DNA from: Roseibium sp. TrichSKD4
GTDB taxonomy: Bacteria; Pseudomonadota; Alphaproteobacteria; Rhizobiales; Stappiaceae
Assembly: GCF_000148725.1 (NCBI RefSeq)
Contig: NZ_GL476304.1
Coordinates: 92,476-156,475 of the forward strand
DNA length: 64,000 nucleotides
Reading direction: 5' to 3'
The notes under the pieces are model-generated. The model searched no databases and was not told the DNA's origin. It saw nothing but the letters and a program-made list of their open reading frames with translations. Both the position numbers and the translations under genes were made by a program. Position 1 is the stretch's first letter. The number at the start of each line of letters is the position of its first letter. Positions 35,669 to 45,022 of the stretch are shown piece after piece.

Positions 35669-37022
35669 TTTTGTTTTGAATCAGGTGGTTCATCAAGGCC
35701 CGCAGCTGTGCTGGCTTGACCGGTTTCGGCATATACTCAACGCCTAGCTCGTCGACGCGAGCCTGAACACGCTTGGACGTATCTGCCGTTGCCAAAATGG
35801 CTGGAACAGGCCTTGGCAAATAGTTTCTCAGATCGGCAAGTGTTTCCGTTCCCAAATCACCATCGTCCAGATGGTGGTCTGCAATAATCAGGTCTGGGCA
35901 CCAGTTTGTATCTGAAAGCGCCTGTAAAGCGGTTTGCTTGCTCGGTGCAATTCGGGCATCCACTTCCCAGTTCCCCATAAGCAAGGCCATCGCATCAATC
36001 ACAGCCGGATCGTTTTCGATCACAAGCACCTTTTTCCCCGAGAGAGATCCATCCCTCAGCATAGGCGTTGGTCGGCGTTTGGTTTGGCGTTGAGTGGGGC
36101 TGGGGGCAAATTCTGCGATTGGTACCTGAATGCGAAAGGCGCTGCCTCGTCCTGGAACCGAGGTGAGCGAAAGGGTGTGATCGAGAGTGTCAACAAGGCG
36201 GCGGACAATCGAAAGCCCCAAGCCCAAGGCGCATTCCTGAGTGCTAGCGGTCGCTTTCCCGTGGCTGCCCCGGTGAAACTCTTCGAAGATGGTTTCGAGC
36301 TGGTCCTCAGGAATGCCGCATCCGGTATCTACCACTTCTAGGGCGAGGTCTTTTCCAACCTTTCGCGTTCCAATCAACACTCCGCCTTCATCAGTGTAGC
36401 GAATGGCATTGGAGATGAGGTTCTGCAGCGCGCGCCGGAGCATGGACCGGTCAGTGTAAATGTAGCTGTCCGAGATGGCAGTCCGCAGTTTGAGGCCCTT
36501 GCGTTCGGCAATTGGACGCAGATCAGACAACACGCTTTCAATCAACTGCGCCAAAGACACAGAGGCAAAGTTGGGTTTGGTCACGCCCGCATCCAGCCGC
36601 GAAATATCCAGCAAGGTGCGCAGCAACTCATTCATGGTGTCGAGTGAGCGTTCAACTTGCTCGACCATGGAACGGGCTGCATCGCTTTCCTGAAGGTCGT
36701 AAAGCGACGAAATGGTGAGCTGAGCCGCATTCAAGGGCTGGAGAATGTCGTGGCTCGCAGCGGCAAGAAAGCGGGTTTTGGATTGGTTGGCGCGCTCGGA
36801 TATTTCTTTTTGCCGTGCCAACTCGCTGTTTGCTTCTTCAAGCGAATGCAGCGTGGTGGTCAGCTCATCGGTTCTGCGCCGAACCTGTCCTTCAAGCGAT
36901 ATAGCCGTTTGGAACAGGGAGAAGGCATTGCGTTGCTGGTCAATGGCAAGCTCCACCCGATTGACCAAGGCATCATTGATCCGTTTCAGGCGATCAACAT
37001 CGTCAACTTCAGCCAGACTCAT
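35661..37022 (-). CDS. Hybrid histidine kinase/response regulator (NahK/ErcS' type)
   Basis: 453-residue soluble kinase with no membrane segment: N-terminal coiled coil (about 10-75), HisKA with His91 in AASHDILQPLNAAQ, HATPase domain (NLISNAIRYTDEGG, DTGCGIPEDQ, ALGLGLSIVRR), and a C-terminal receiver (KVLVIENDPAV, DLIIADHHLDDGD, KPVKPAQL). The S-H-D-I-L-Q-P-L-N pattern is typical of the NahK/ErcS' group. I start at ATG 37022 (MSLAEVDDVD), which overlaps the FIST gene end by 14 bp; the frame opens 12 codons earlier. It is probably co-transcribed with, and signalled by, the FIST protein. Confidence 0.87.
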   Translation of the reverse strand: MSLAEVDDVDRLKRINDALVNRVELAIDQQRNAFSLFQTAISLEGQVRRRTDELTTTLHSLEEANSELARQKEISERANQSKTRFLAAASHDILQPLNAAQLTISSLYDLQESDAARSMVEQVERSLDTMNELLRTLLDISRLDAGVTKPNFASVSLAQLIESVLSDLRPIAERKGLKLRTAISDSYIYTDRSMLRRALQNLISNAIRYTDEGGVLIGTRKVGKDLALEVVDTGCGIPEDQLETIFEEFHRGSHGKATASTQECALGLGLSIVRRLVDTLDHTLSLTSVPGRGSAFRIQVPIAEFAPSPTQRQTKRRPTPMLRDGSLSGKKVLVIENDPAVIDAMALLMGNWEVDARIAPSKQTALQALSDTNWCPDLIIADHHLDDGDLGTETLADLRNYLPRPVPAILATADTSKRVQARVDELGVEYMPKPVKPAQLRALMNHLIQNKTS

Positions 37023-38217
37023 GAGGCCCTCCGGCGTCGTCTGCAACTCCAAACGCAATGCCAGTGAAGGTCTGGTTCAGGTGCATGGAGTGATACTGTT
37101 CGCCATAGGTGTTGAAACCAATGACGTTGTTTTCCCTGTAAAGGCTCTGAATGCGTTGGGTGGCCTGCCTGTTTTGCGCGTCAATGCGCCGAAGCACGCA
37201 ATCGAAGCCGAGAATGAAATCAATGTCGCCAAGATCATTGCGAACGGTGTCAAAGGCAGCACGTGTCGTGGCGGTCATTCCTTCCGGCTCCGCCACAGTA
37301 AGAACGATGCCGTCATCAATGGCGCAGAAGAAAGACAGAGAGCCGTCGGCGTTCACTTTTTGCACGGAGCGGCAGTAATATTCCCCTCCAACCCGCACCA
37401 CCAGTGGATGGGACGCGAAGCTCATGGGTGACAATTCGCCGGGCGGCATGCCGATCACACGGGCATATTCGCTCGCCGCTTCAGCGGCATTGAACTCATA
37501 GATGATCCGCTTCTCAGGATCTGATCGCGTGACGACAAGCTTTCGGTCCGTTGGCACGAAATTGTCGGTTTTAAAAATGCGGAACGGAACGCTGGTCCGC
37601 CCCATAATCACGATTGCACAGTCGCTGCTGATATCCCCATTGAGAATCAATGAGGTTTCAGAAAACCGCATATCGTCTCCAGCAGATCCACCGAGCAACG
37701 GTACATCATCAAGAGCCCAGTGAAGCGCGGCTGTCACCGTCTCCTCGGCCACTGATAGCCCGTCGATCAAACTAATCGCGAAGACATTTGAAGTGGGGGA
37801 CACGCGATTGTCCTCGTCAATGTCGTCTTCAGCGAGAAAACGCTTCTTCTCTTCGGTTACCCGGCTCACAATTCGGTCAAAACCGATATTCTTCAGGTCC
37901 TGAATCCGAACCGCCGAGAAAGAGAAATCACCTTTCGGAAAGAGAATCGCAATAAGGCCACCAAAGGTTACTTCAGCGCCGCCGATTTCACCTGCGGTGG
38001 AGCACGCTGCATAGTTCAACGACGGTGCGGCATTGGCCATCCCATCGCGAATGTTTTGTGGAGTAAAATGGGTTTGAGAGAAAAAAACGAGAGCATAGCC
38101 ATATCGATCGGACGCATAAGCAGCCGATAAATCGGTCCAGAATTTTGCATCGTCCAGCCGGTCGGTGGCCAAGGAAAGCACACCGCACCCAAACCGCATG
38201 CCGCCAATAGGCTGCAT
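37009..38217 (-). CDS. FIST-domain sensory protein
   Basis: 402-residue cytoplasmic protein with an N-terminal FIST domain (about 10-230; LPFLGGSAGD-like segment DVPLLGGSAGDDMRF, ALVFFSQTHFT) and a C-terminal FIST_C domain (about 235-375; AASEYARVIGM, FASHPLVVRVGGEYYCRSV). FIST domains are thought to bind small ligands such as amino acids. ATG 38217 follows GGGAGG; the frame is open 29 codons further up without similarity. Downstream is the hybrid kinase, with which it overlaps, matching the FIST-kinase pairs that regulate PQQ alcohol oxidation in pseudomonads. Divergent from the cox operon. Confidence 0.86.
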   Translation of the reverse strand: MQPIGGMRFGCGVLSLATDRLDDAKFWTDLSAAYASDRYGYALVFFSQTHFTPQNIRDGMANAAPSLNYAACSTAGEIGGAEVTFGGLIAILFPKGDFSFSAVRIQDLKNIGFDRIVSRVTEEKKRFLAEDDIDEDNRVSPTSNVFAISLIDGLSVAEETVTAALHWALDDVPLLGGSAGDDMRFSETSLILNGDISSDCAIVIMGRTSVPFRIFKTDNFVPTDRKLVVTRSDPEKRIIYEFNAAEAASEYARVIGMPPGELSPMSFASHPLVVRVGGEYYCRSVQKVNADGSLSFFCAIDDGIVLTVAEPEGMTATTRAAFDTVRNDLGDIDFILGFDCVLRRIDAQNRQATQRIQSLYRENNVIGFNTYGEQYHSMHLNQTFTGIAFGVADDAGGPHESG

Positions 38218-38304
38218 TTTTTCCTCCCAAAACGCAGGCCGCTGCTTATGTCGCAGTTTGCCGCGCCTCTCTAATTTTGTAACCTGAGGCCGAAAAAAAT
38301 GCAA

Positions 38305-38418
38305 AGATGGACATCCCGTCCAAAAGTACAGTGTACAGAGTGGCAGTGCTGTTCTTACCTGTTATGCAAATGAAATAAGCGTGCCGCATGAATTGGGCTC
38401 GCAGAGGAGGGTTTTGAT
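38305..38418. promoter_or_regulatory. Divergent region between the FIST gene and the cox operon
   Basis: About 110 bp that should hold the coxG promoter and part of the FIST-gene leader. Two small dyads are present: TGGAC-N5-GTCCA (about 38309-38323) and near-palindrome GTACAGTGTAC (about 38327-38337). They could be operator half-sites; no known consensus was matched. Confidence 0.35.
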
Positions 38419-39099
38419 ATGGACATGGAGGGCACCTACCGGATCCCGGCTCCACGGGAAAAGGTCTGGGACGCGCTGAATGACCCCGAGGTATTGAAAG
38501 CGTGCATTCCCGGGTGTGAATCTCTTGAGATGACCAGCCCGACGGAAATGACTGCTGCTGTCACGTCGAAGATTGGACCGGTCAAGGCCAAGTTCAAAGG
38601 CGCTGTGACACTGGAAAACATCAACGCGCCGGAAAGCTACACAATCGTCGGTGAGGGCAAAGGCGGTGTCGCCGGTTTTGCCAAGGGGTCTGCAGATGTC
38701 TCGCTCGCAGAAGAGGGCGCTGAGACGGTTTTGACCTATACGGCCAAGGCGCAGGTCGGCGGAAAACTGGCCCAGCTGGGCAGCCGTTTGATAGATTCCA
38801 CCGCCAAGAAAATGGCCGACGAGTTTTTTGGAAAGTTCTCTGAAACGGTGGGAGGAGCATCTGCAGGCGAAGATCTTGATGCGGGCGTTGCAGAAGAGGC
38901 CAAGCGCATCGCAATTGAGGACGCACCGGAAGCAGCAGCAAGCGCTTTGCAGTCTGCAGAACATGCTGCTGAAGAAGCCGTTCACAAGGTGGAGGAACAA
39001 GTCGAACAAGCTGCAGAACGTGGCGCTTTGGGCGGACCGATGGTTTGGGGGCTGATCGCTCTCGGCGCAATCATCGTTATTTTGGCTGTTATGAGTTGA
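38419..39099 (+). CDS. coxG: CoxG-like SRPBCC protein, membrane-anchored
   Basis: 226 residues. The N-terminal 150 residues are the CoxG/SRPBCC fold (GTYRIPAPREKVWDALNDPE, CIPGCESLE, VKAKFKGAVTLEN, LTYTAKAQVGGKLAQLGSRLI). An Ala/Glu-rich linker of about 45 residues follows, then a C-terminal membrane helix (VWGLIALGAIIVILAVM). CoxG is thought to recruit carbon monoxide dehydrogenase to the membrane and, in recent work on the form I system, to take up quinone. It is first in a coxG-S-L-M gene set and begins 92 bp before the coxS start region. ATG 38419 follows GGAGGG. Confidence 0.88.
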   Translation: MDMEGTYRIPAPREKVWDALNDPEVLKACIPGCESLEMTSPTEMTAAVTSKIGPVKAKFKGAVTLENINAPESYTIVGEGKGGVAGFAKGSADVSLAEEGAETVLTYTAKAQVGGKLAQLGSRLIDSTAKKMADEFFGKFSETVGGASAGEDLDAGVAEEAKRIAIEDAPEAAASALQSAEHAAEEAVHKVEEQVEQAAERGALGGPMVWGLIALGAIIVILAVMS

Positions 39100-39190
39100 A
39101 GAGTTTGAAAATTCTACAATTCTAAGCGTAACATAAATGTAGGCATACAAGGCAGAGTTGGAACTGCCAGACCTTGGGAGAGGAGGATTT

Positions 39191-39682
39191 ATGTCTCAAG
39201 TATCTATGGTCGTGAATGGCAAGCGTGTCAGCGGTGCGGTGGAAGATCGCACGCTGCTTGTTTCCTTTATTCGGGAGCAACAGGGCCTGACCGGCACACA
39301 CGTTGGCTGCGACACATCCCAATGCGGCGCGTGCGTCGTTCATGTGGACGGCAAAGCTGTAAAATCCTGCACCGTGTTGGCTGTTCAAGCTGATGGCAGC
39401 GAAGTGACGACCCTCGAAGGTGTCGCAAATGGTGGAGAGTTGCACCCGGTTCAGGCCGCGTTCCGTGAACATCACGGTTTGCAATGTGGTTTCTGCACCC
39501 CGGGCATGATCATGTCCGCATTGGATATGATCAACCGTCATGGCGCGGGCAATCTGGACGAAGCAACCATTCGCCACGAGCTAGAAGGCAACATCTGCCG
39601 CTGCACCGGCTACCAGAATATTGTGAAGGCCATCAAGGCCGCCTCCGATCAAATGGCAGGCATGGCGCAAGCCGCCGAATAA
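39191..39682 (+). CDS. coxS: Aerobic CO dehydrogenase-type 2Fe-2S subunit
   Basis: 163-residue small subunit of a molybdenum hydroxylase. It carries the plant-ferredoxin-like cluster [15 protein letters not shown]...C (about 42-64) and the helical-domain cluster CGFCTPG...CRCTGY (about 100-140). It passes electrons from the Mo site in CoxL to FAD in CoxM. ATG 39191 has a perfect AGGAGG eight bases upstream. It is second in the cox gene set. Sequence alone cannot say whether CO is the true substrate. Confidence 0.92.
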   Translation: MSQVSMVVNGKRVSGAVEDRTLLVSFIREQQGLTGTHVGCDTSQCGACVVHVDGKAVKSCTVLAVQADGSEVTTLEGVANGGELHPVQAAFREHHGLQCGFCTPGMIMSALDMINRHGAGNLDEATIRHELEGNICRCTGYQNIVKAIKAASDQMAGMAQAAE

Positions 39683-39818
39683 CGGCTTTCGCGCGCTGAG
39701 TGCCGACTTTTCGGCGTCTGTGCGCAATATCCGAACATGAGCGGGACAGGGCAGAGGAGGCCGGTCCCAGAGACGTCCGACCTCGGGCGTCAGATCCGAA
39801 GTTTTGGGAGAGAGACAT

Positions 39819-42182
39819 ATGGGCGTTGATGGAATTGGCGCGCGCGTCGTTCGTAAAGAAGACAAGCGCTTCATCACCGGCAAGGGCCGTTACACGGACG
39901 ATATGACCGCAAAAGGCATGGGTTATGCAGCCTTTGTACGGTCCCCTCATGCGCATGCACGAGTTAAGTCAATTGACAGCAGTGCTGCGCTCGATATGCC
40001 GGGCGTGGATGCTGTGCTGACCGGCGAACAGCTGGTTGGCGATGGCGTTGGCAACCTGATCTGCGGTTGGATGATCCATTCAAAGGATGGCTCTCCGATG
40101 AATATGGGTGCCTGGCGCGCGCTCGAGCCGGAAATCGTCCGCCATGTCGGCCAAGCTGTTGCTGTTGTCATCGCAGACACACAAGCTCAGGCACGTGATG
40201 CTGCAGACGCGGTCATGGTTGATTACGAAGAGCTCGATGCGATTGTTGATCCGATCGCAGCCATGGAGGCTGGCGCTCCTCAGCTTCACCCGGAAGCTCC
40301 GAACAACCTGATCTACGACTGGGAAATCGGAGACGAAGCAGCCACTAACGCAGCTTTTGAAAATGCGGCACATGTCACCCGCATGGACATTGAAAACAAC
40401 CGCCTTGTGCCAAACCCGATGGAACCGAGAGCTGCACTCGCCATCTATGATTCAGCGGAAGAGCACCACACACTTTACACCACATCGCAAAACCCGCATG
40501 TGGCGCGTCTGGTTCTATCTGCGTTTTACTCAATCGCGCCAGAGCATAAGCTGCGTGTGATTGCCCCGGATGTTGGCGGCGGTTTTGGCTCCAAAATCTA
40601 CATCTATCCGGAAGAAATGGTCTGCTTGTGGGCGTCCAAAAAAGTAGATCGTCCTGTTAAATGGGTATCTGACCGGACCGAAGCCTTCTTGACCGATGCG
40701 CATGGCCGTGACCACCGTTCAGTTGCTGAAATGGCAATGGATGCGGACAACAACATCATTGGTCTGCGCGTCAAAACAGTGGCCAACCTCGGCGCTTACA
40801 TGTCGCTGTTCTCGTCGTCCGTGCCGACATATTTGTATGCGACACTGTTGTCGGGCCAGTACAATATTCCGGCCATCCATGCGAACGTGAAGGCTGTCTA
40901 CACCAACACAGTTCCCGTCGATGCTTATCGCGGGGCAGGGCGTCCGGAAGCGACCTATCTTCTGGAACGCATGATGGAAACGGCGGCGCGCGAAGTGGGC
41001 ATGGCACCAGCGGACTTCCGCCGTAAAAACTTCGTCACCCAGTTCCCGCACCAGACCCCGGTGATCATGTGCTACGACGCAGGTGATTACAGCGCCACGC
41101 TTGATGCAGCCATGAATGCCATTGATTACAGTGGTTTCGTCGCTCGTAAAGCAGAGGCCGCTTCTCGCGGCAAGCTGCGCGGTATTGGCATGTCCTGCTA
41201 CATTGAGGCCTGCGGCATTGCACCTTCTGCTGCTGTTGGTTCGTTGGGAGCAGGCGTCGGTCTATGGGAATCTGCTGAAGTTCGTGTCAATCCGGTTGGG
41301 ACCATTGAAGTTCTGACAGGGTCTCACAGCCATGGTCAGGGCCATGAGACGACTTTTGCCCAGCTGATCACCGAGCGCTTCGGTATCGGCAATGATCAGG
41401 TTTCTATCGTTCATGGTGATACCGACAAGGTCCAATTCGGAATGGGGACTTACGGTTCTCGTTCCGGTGCGGTTGGCATGTCCGCTATCGTCAAGGCGCT
41501 CGACAAGGTCGAAGCCAAGGCCAAGAAAATCGCGGCCCATTTGATGGAAGCCTCCGAAGGAGACATCACCATCGAAGGCGGCGAACTGAAAGTTGCAGGG
41601 ACAGACAAGAAGTTGACCTTCACCGAAGTCGCTCTTGCCGCCTACACGGCCCACAACCTGCCTGAAGGCATGGAACCGGGTCTGAAGGAAGGCGCCTTCT
41701 ACGATCCAACAAACTTCACGTTCCCGGCAGGAACATATATCTGTGAAGTTGAAATTGATCCGGAAACCGGCAAGACCGAAATCATCAACTTTGTCGCCGC
41801 CGACGATTTCGGCAAGGTGATCAACCCGATGATCGTGGAAGGTCAGGTTCATGGCGGTCTGACCCAGGGCATAGGTCAGGCGCTTCTGGAAAATGCAGCC
41901 TATGATGAAACGGGTCAGCTTTTGACGGCCTCTTACATGGACTACTGCATGCCACGCGCGGACGACCTGCCGTCTGAGTTCAAGCTGTCGACCCACGAGA
42001 CCCTGTGTCCGGGCAACCCACTTGGCATGAAGGGCTGTGGTGAAGCGGGCGCTATCGGTTCTCCACCGGCGGTGATCAATGCGATCACAGATGCGATCAA
42101 CTCAAATGACCTGTCCATGCCTGCAACACCCGAAAAGGTCTGGCAGCTCTGCCAAAGCAGCATGAAACAGGCCGCTGAATAA
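39819..42182 (+). CDS. coxL: Form II aerobic CO dehydrogenase-like molybdopterin subunit
   Basis: 787-residue catalytic subunit of the xanthine oxidase family. The active-site loop reads AYRGAGR (VDAYRGAGRPEATYLLER, near residue 370), the form II signature; true CO oxidisers of form I have AYxCSFR. The catalytic Glu is in GCGEAGAIGSPP near the C-terminus, and molybdopterin-contact segments GGGFGSK and GQGHETTFAQL are present. Physiological substrates of form II enzymes are uncertain, and several do not oxidise CO at meaningful rates. ATG 39819 follows GGGAGAGAG. Gene order S-L-M is that of form II operons. Confidence 0.9.
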   Translation: MGVDGIGARVVRKEDKRFITGKGRYTDDMTAKGMGYAAFVRSPHAHARVKSIDSSAALDMPGVDAVLTGEQLVGDGVGNLICGWMIHSKDGSPMNMGAWRALEPEIVRHVGQAVAVVIADTQAQARDAADAVMVDYEELDAIVDPIAAMEAGAPQLHPEAPNNLIYDWEIGDEAATNAAFENAAHVTRMDIENNRLVPNPMEPRAALAIYDSAEEHHTLYTTSQNPHVARLVLSAFYSIAPEHKLRVIAPDVGGGFGSKIYIYPEEMVCLWASKKVDRPVKWVSDRTEAFLTDAHGRDHRSVAEMAMDADNNIIGLRVKTVANLGAYMSLFSSSVPTYLYATLLSGQYNIPAIHANVKAVYTNTVPVDAYRGAGRPEATYLLERMMETAAREVGMAPADFRRKNFVTQFPHQTPVIMCYDAGDYSATLDAAMNAIDYSGFVARKAEAASRGKLRGIGMSCYIEACGIAPSAAVGSLGAGVGLWESAEVRVNPVGTIEVLTGSHSHGQGHETTFAQLITERFGIGNDQVSIVHGDTDKVQFGMGTYGSRSGAVGMSAIVKALDKVEAKAKKIAAHLMEASEGDITIEGGELKVAGTDKKLTFTEVALAAYTAHNLPEGMEPGLKEGAFYDPTNFTFPAGTYICEVEIDPETGKTEIINFVAADDFGKVINPMIVEGQVHGGLTQGIGQALLENAAYDETGQLLTASYMDYCMPRADDLPSEFKLSTHETLCPGNPLGMKGCGEAGAIGSPPAVINAITDAINSNDLSMPATPEKVWQLCQSSMKQAAE

Positions 42183-42284
42183 CCGGCTGGTGTCTGGCCG
42201 GTCTCCGGCCAGGCATCCTTATCTACAAGGTGACAACCGACCCTGACTGCATTCTTTGGTCAGGACCAACGGGAGAGAAACAAA

Positions 42285-43085
42285 ATGTATGAGACATCCT
42301 ATCACAGAGCCGGTTCTGTGGCCGACGCAGTGGCGCTGATGGGAAAGGCCGAGGACGGCAAGTTCCTGTCTGGCGGCCAAACCCTTTTGCCGACCATGAA
42401 GCAACGCTTGGCTGCTCCAAGTGATCTGGTCGATCTGGCCAAGATCGCCGAAATGAAGGGCATTTGCGAAGAGGGCGGTGCCATTGCAATTGGTGCTGCA
42501 ACCACGCATGCCGAAGTGGCATCTTCTGATTTGGTGAAACAGAAAATCCCGGGTCTGGCCTCATTGGCTGGCGGCATCGGTGATCCTGCTGTGCGCCACA
42601 TGGGGACAATGGGCGGATCGATTTCCAACAATGATCCGGCAGCGGATTACCCGTCGGCGCTTGTTGCCCTTAATGCGACAGTCACCACCAGTAAGCGCAC
42701 TCTGTCTGCAGAAGAGTTCTTCACCGGCCTGTTTGAAACAGCACTCGATGAAGATGAGGTGGTTGTTTCGGTGTCCTTCCCGGTTGCCGAAAAATCTGCC
42801 TACGCCAAATACCCAAATCCGGCATCGCGTTATGCAATGGCGGGTGTGTTTGTGGCCAAACAGTCAGACGGCTCTGTTCGTGTGGCAGTCACGGGCGCTG
42901 GTCAAGAAGGCGTATTCCGGGCGACCGACATGGAAGCAGCGCTGAGCGGTAACTTCTCCACTGATGCTGTGGCGGGCATTTCAGTTGGTGCAGACAACCT
43001 CTTGTCAGATATCCACGGCTCCAGCGCGTATCGCGCAAACCTGGTGACAGTCATGGCAAAACGCGCCGTTCAGGCCGCCGGATAA
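42285..43085 (+). CDS. coxM: CO dehydrogenase-like FAD-binding subunit
   Basis: 266-residue medium subunit that binds FAD and hands electrons to the respiratory chain. Signatures: KFLSGGQTLLPTMKQRL (about 26-42), AGGIGDPAVRHMGTMGGSI and SNNDPAADYPSALVAL (about 95-130), the FAD-binding segments of the CoxM/CutM family. Length is typical. Last gene of the cox set, followed by a strong terminator. Confidence 0.91.
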   Translation: MYETSYHRAGSVADAVALMGKAEDGKFLSGGQTLLPTMKQRLAAPSDLVDLAKIAEMKGICEEGGAIAIGAATTHAEVASSDLVKQKIPGLASLAGGIGDPAVRHMGTMGGSISNNDPAADYPSALVALNATVTTSKRTLSAEEFFTGLFETALDEDEVVVSVSFPVAEKSAYAKYPNPASRYAMAGVFVAKQSDGSVRVAVTGAGQEGVFRATDMEAALSGNFSTDAVAGISVGADNLLSDIHGSSAYRANLVTVMAKRAVQAAG

Positions 43086-43110
43086 GCTATCGAATCCGAA
43101 CAAATATGGA

Positions 43111-43140
43111 AAAGGGCTGCCCACGGGCGGCCCTTTTTGT
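43111..43140 (+). terminator. Rho-independent terminator of the cox operon
   Basis: A 12-bp stem with one G-T pair, AAAGGGCTGCCC (43111-43122) / GGGCGGCCCTTT (43125-43136), followed by TTGTT, 25 bp after the coxM stop. Confidence 0.88.
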
Positions 43141-43235
43141 TATTGAAATTACACAACAACACGTTGCATTTTTGATTGACTGAAGCATCTATTCGGAAAG
43201 TCATGGTTTTTTACCCAATTCAAATTGGATGGGTT

Positions 43236-43277
43236 TAGGGTCAGGACCCATTAATTTGGATGGAATGGTAGGGATGA
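43236..43277 (+). repeat. 42-bp direct repeat, copy 1 (at the start of the type I secretion operon)
   Basis: A 42-base segment starting TAGGGTCAGGACCC and ending GGTAGGGATGA is repeated without mismatch at 63862-63903, 20.6 kb away, in the same orientation. Here it runs into the first codons of the secretion ATPase gene. It contains a short palindrome GGGTC-AG-GACCC. It may be an end of a mobile element or a shared regulatory segment. Confidence 0.9.
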
Positions 43278-45022
43278 CCGCGAAAACTCATACAGGTCAC
43301 AAAACTGAAGCGTCCGGCAAGGACAACCCCGTCTCTGAAGCCTTTCGTCCAATTCGGTCGACCTTTTGGGCTGTCGGTGTGTTCAGTTTCCTGATCAACA
43401 TCCTCATGTTGACCGGCCCAATTTTCATGCTTCAGGTCTATGATCGAGTGTTGGCAAGTGGGTCGGTTCCAACGCTTGTTGTTATCGGTGGCCTGGCAAT
43501 CGTTCTCTACGCATTTTACGGATTGTTGGAGGGACTGCGAGGTCGAATTCTCTCGCGGATCGGACAGCGCGTTGATGCGCGTTTGTCGCCGCTTGTCTAT
43601 CGGTTATCCATGTTGCTGCCGACGCGATTGGGACGGCATGCGGCAAAAATTAGGCCGGTTCAGGATCTCGATGCGGTTCGCCAGTTCTTATCCGGTCCCG
43701 GTCCCGCCGCGATTTTTGACCTCCCTTGGCTCCCACTCTATCTCGGCATTGTCTTTCTGTTTCATCCGATCCTCGGGTTTGTCGGCTTGGGCGGAGCGGT
43801 GATTATCTGCATCCTGATTGCTCTGAATGAGGTTATGTCACGTGCGCCGGTTCAAAAGGCCAATCAGCAGGCTGGGCGGCGCATGGGATACGTGGAAACC
43901 GGTCAGCGTAACTCTGAAGTTATCTCGGCTATGGGCATGGATGTTGCCCTTACAGAAAAATGGGATAACCAAAATACCGACTATCTCGACACGCAAAGAC
44001 ATGCAGCGGATCGATCCGGTTTCTTCGGTACCACGATCAAAACGATCCGGTTTGTCTTGCAGTCCGCAATACTCGGTGTCGGCGCATGGCTGGCTATCCT
44101 GGGTGAAATTACACCGGGCGTCATGATTGCGTCTTCAATTATGACATCGCGTGCTTTGGCACCCATTGAACAGGCCGTCGCTCAATGGCGCGGCTTCGTC
44201 GCTTGTCGTCAAGCACTCGCTCGTCTGCGCCAATTGCTTGGTCAAGCTGGAGATATATTCAGTTCAGATACCTTTGAACTGCCTCTTCCGTCAAAAGAGA
44301 TTTCTGTCGAGCAGTTGAGCTGTGGACCGCTTGGAGAACACGCACCTTTCGTCAATAACATCAACTTCAAACTGGAGGCCGGAGACGGACTCGGTGTAAT
44401 CGGTCCGTCCGGCTCAGGAAAATCTACTTTGGCCCGTGCCCTTGTTGGTATTTCCCCAAGTCTGCGGGGCGCTGTTCGTTATGATGGTGCAGAAATCTCT
44501 CAATACACGAGCCAACGCCGCGGTCAGTTTGTCGGGTATCTGCCACAAGATTTGCAGCTGTTTGATGGAACCATTGCAGACAACATCGCTCGGTTTCGAG
44601 AAGACAAATCAACCGAAGCGATTATTGAGGCAGCTGAACTCGCTGATGTTCACAAGCTCATCGTGACGCTGCCAGAGGGCTATAACACGGTCATAGGGTC
44701 TGCGGGACGTTCGCTTTCTGCCGGACAACGCCAGCGGATCGCTCTTGCCCGAGCTCTATATGGAGATCCATTTCTTATCGTTCTGGATGAACCGAATTCC
44801 AATTTGGATGCAGAAGGTGAAGCTTCTTTGACAGCAGCCATCAAGGAGATGCGCGACAAGGGGGCAATTGTGGTTGTCATCGCCCATCGTCCGAGTGCGA
44901 TTGCGACGGTCGATAAGATCCTTTGCCTGAGCGAAGGCAATATGGCGGCATTTGGACCCAAAGACGAAGCACTCAAACAAGTGGTGAAACCGGTTCCGCG
45001 CAAAATGGGAGGCATTGTATGA
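43274..45022 (+). CDS. Type I secretion system permease/ATPase (PrtD/HlyB-like)
   Basis: 582-residue inner-membrane exporter. Six membrane helices fill residues about 30-310 (FWAVGVFSFLINILMLTGPIFMLQVYDRVL is characteristic of PrtD-type transporters), with the ATPase domain from about 330: Walker A GPSGSGKSTLARALVG, signature LSAGQRQRIALARALYG, Walker B LIVLDEPNSNLD, H-loop IAHRPS. The start is uncertain: ATG 43274 is at the end of the 42-bp repeat, an in-frame ATG is at 43265, and the frame opens at TTG 43229; no well-spaced ribosome binding site is evident. The stop overlaps the adaptor gene (ATGA). No substrate or outer-membrane TolC gene is nearby. Confidence 0.9.
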   Translation: MTAKTHTGHKTEASGKDNPVSEAFRPIRSTFWAVGVFSFLINILMLTGPIFMLQVYDRVLASGSVPTLVVIGGLAIVLYAFYGLLEGLRGRILSRIGQRVDARLSPLVYRLSMLLPTRLGRHAAKIRPVQDLDAVRQFLSGPGPAAIFDLPWLPLYLGIVFLFHPILGFVGLGGAVIICILIALNEVMSRAPVQKANQQAGRRMGYVETGQRNSEVISAMGMDVALTEKWDNQNTDYLDTQRHAADRSGFFGTTIKTIRFVLQSAILGVGAWLAILGEITPGVMIASSIMTSRALAPIEQAVAQWRGFVACRQALARLRQLLGQAGDIFSSDTFELPLPSKEISVEQLSCGPLGEHAPFVNNINFKLEAGDGLGVIGPSGSGKSTLARALVGISPSLRGAVRYDGAEISQYTSQRRGQFVGYLPQDLQLFDGTIADNIARFREDKSTEAIIEAAELADVHKLIVTLPEGYNTVIGSAGRSLSAGQRQRIALARALYGDPFLIVLDEPNSNLDAEGEASLTAAIKEMRDKGAIVVVIAHRPSAIATVDKILCLSEGNMAAFGPKDEALKQVVKPVPRKMGGIV

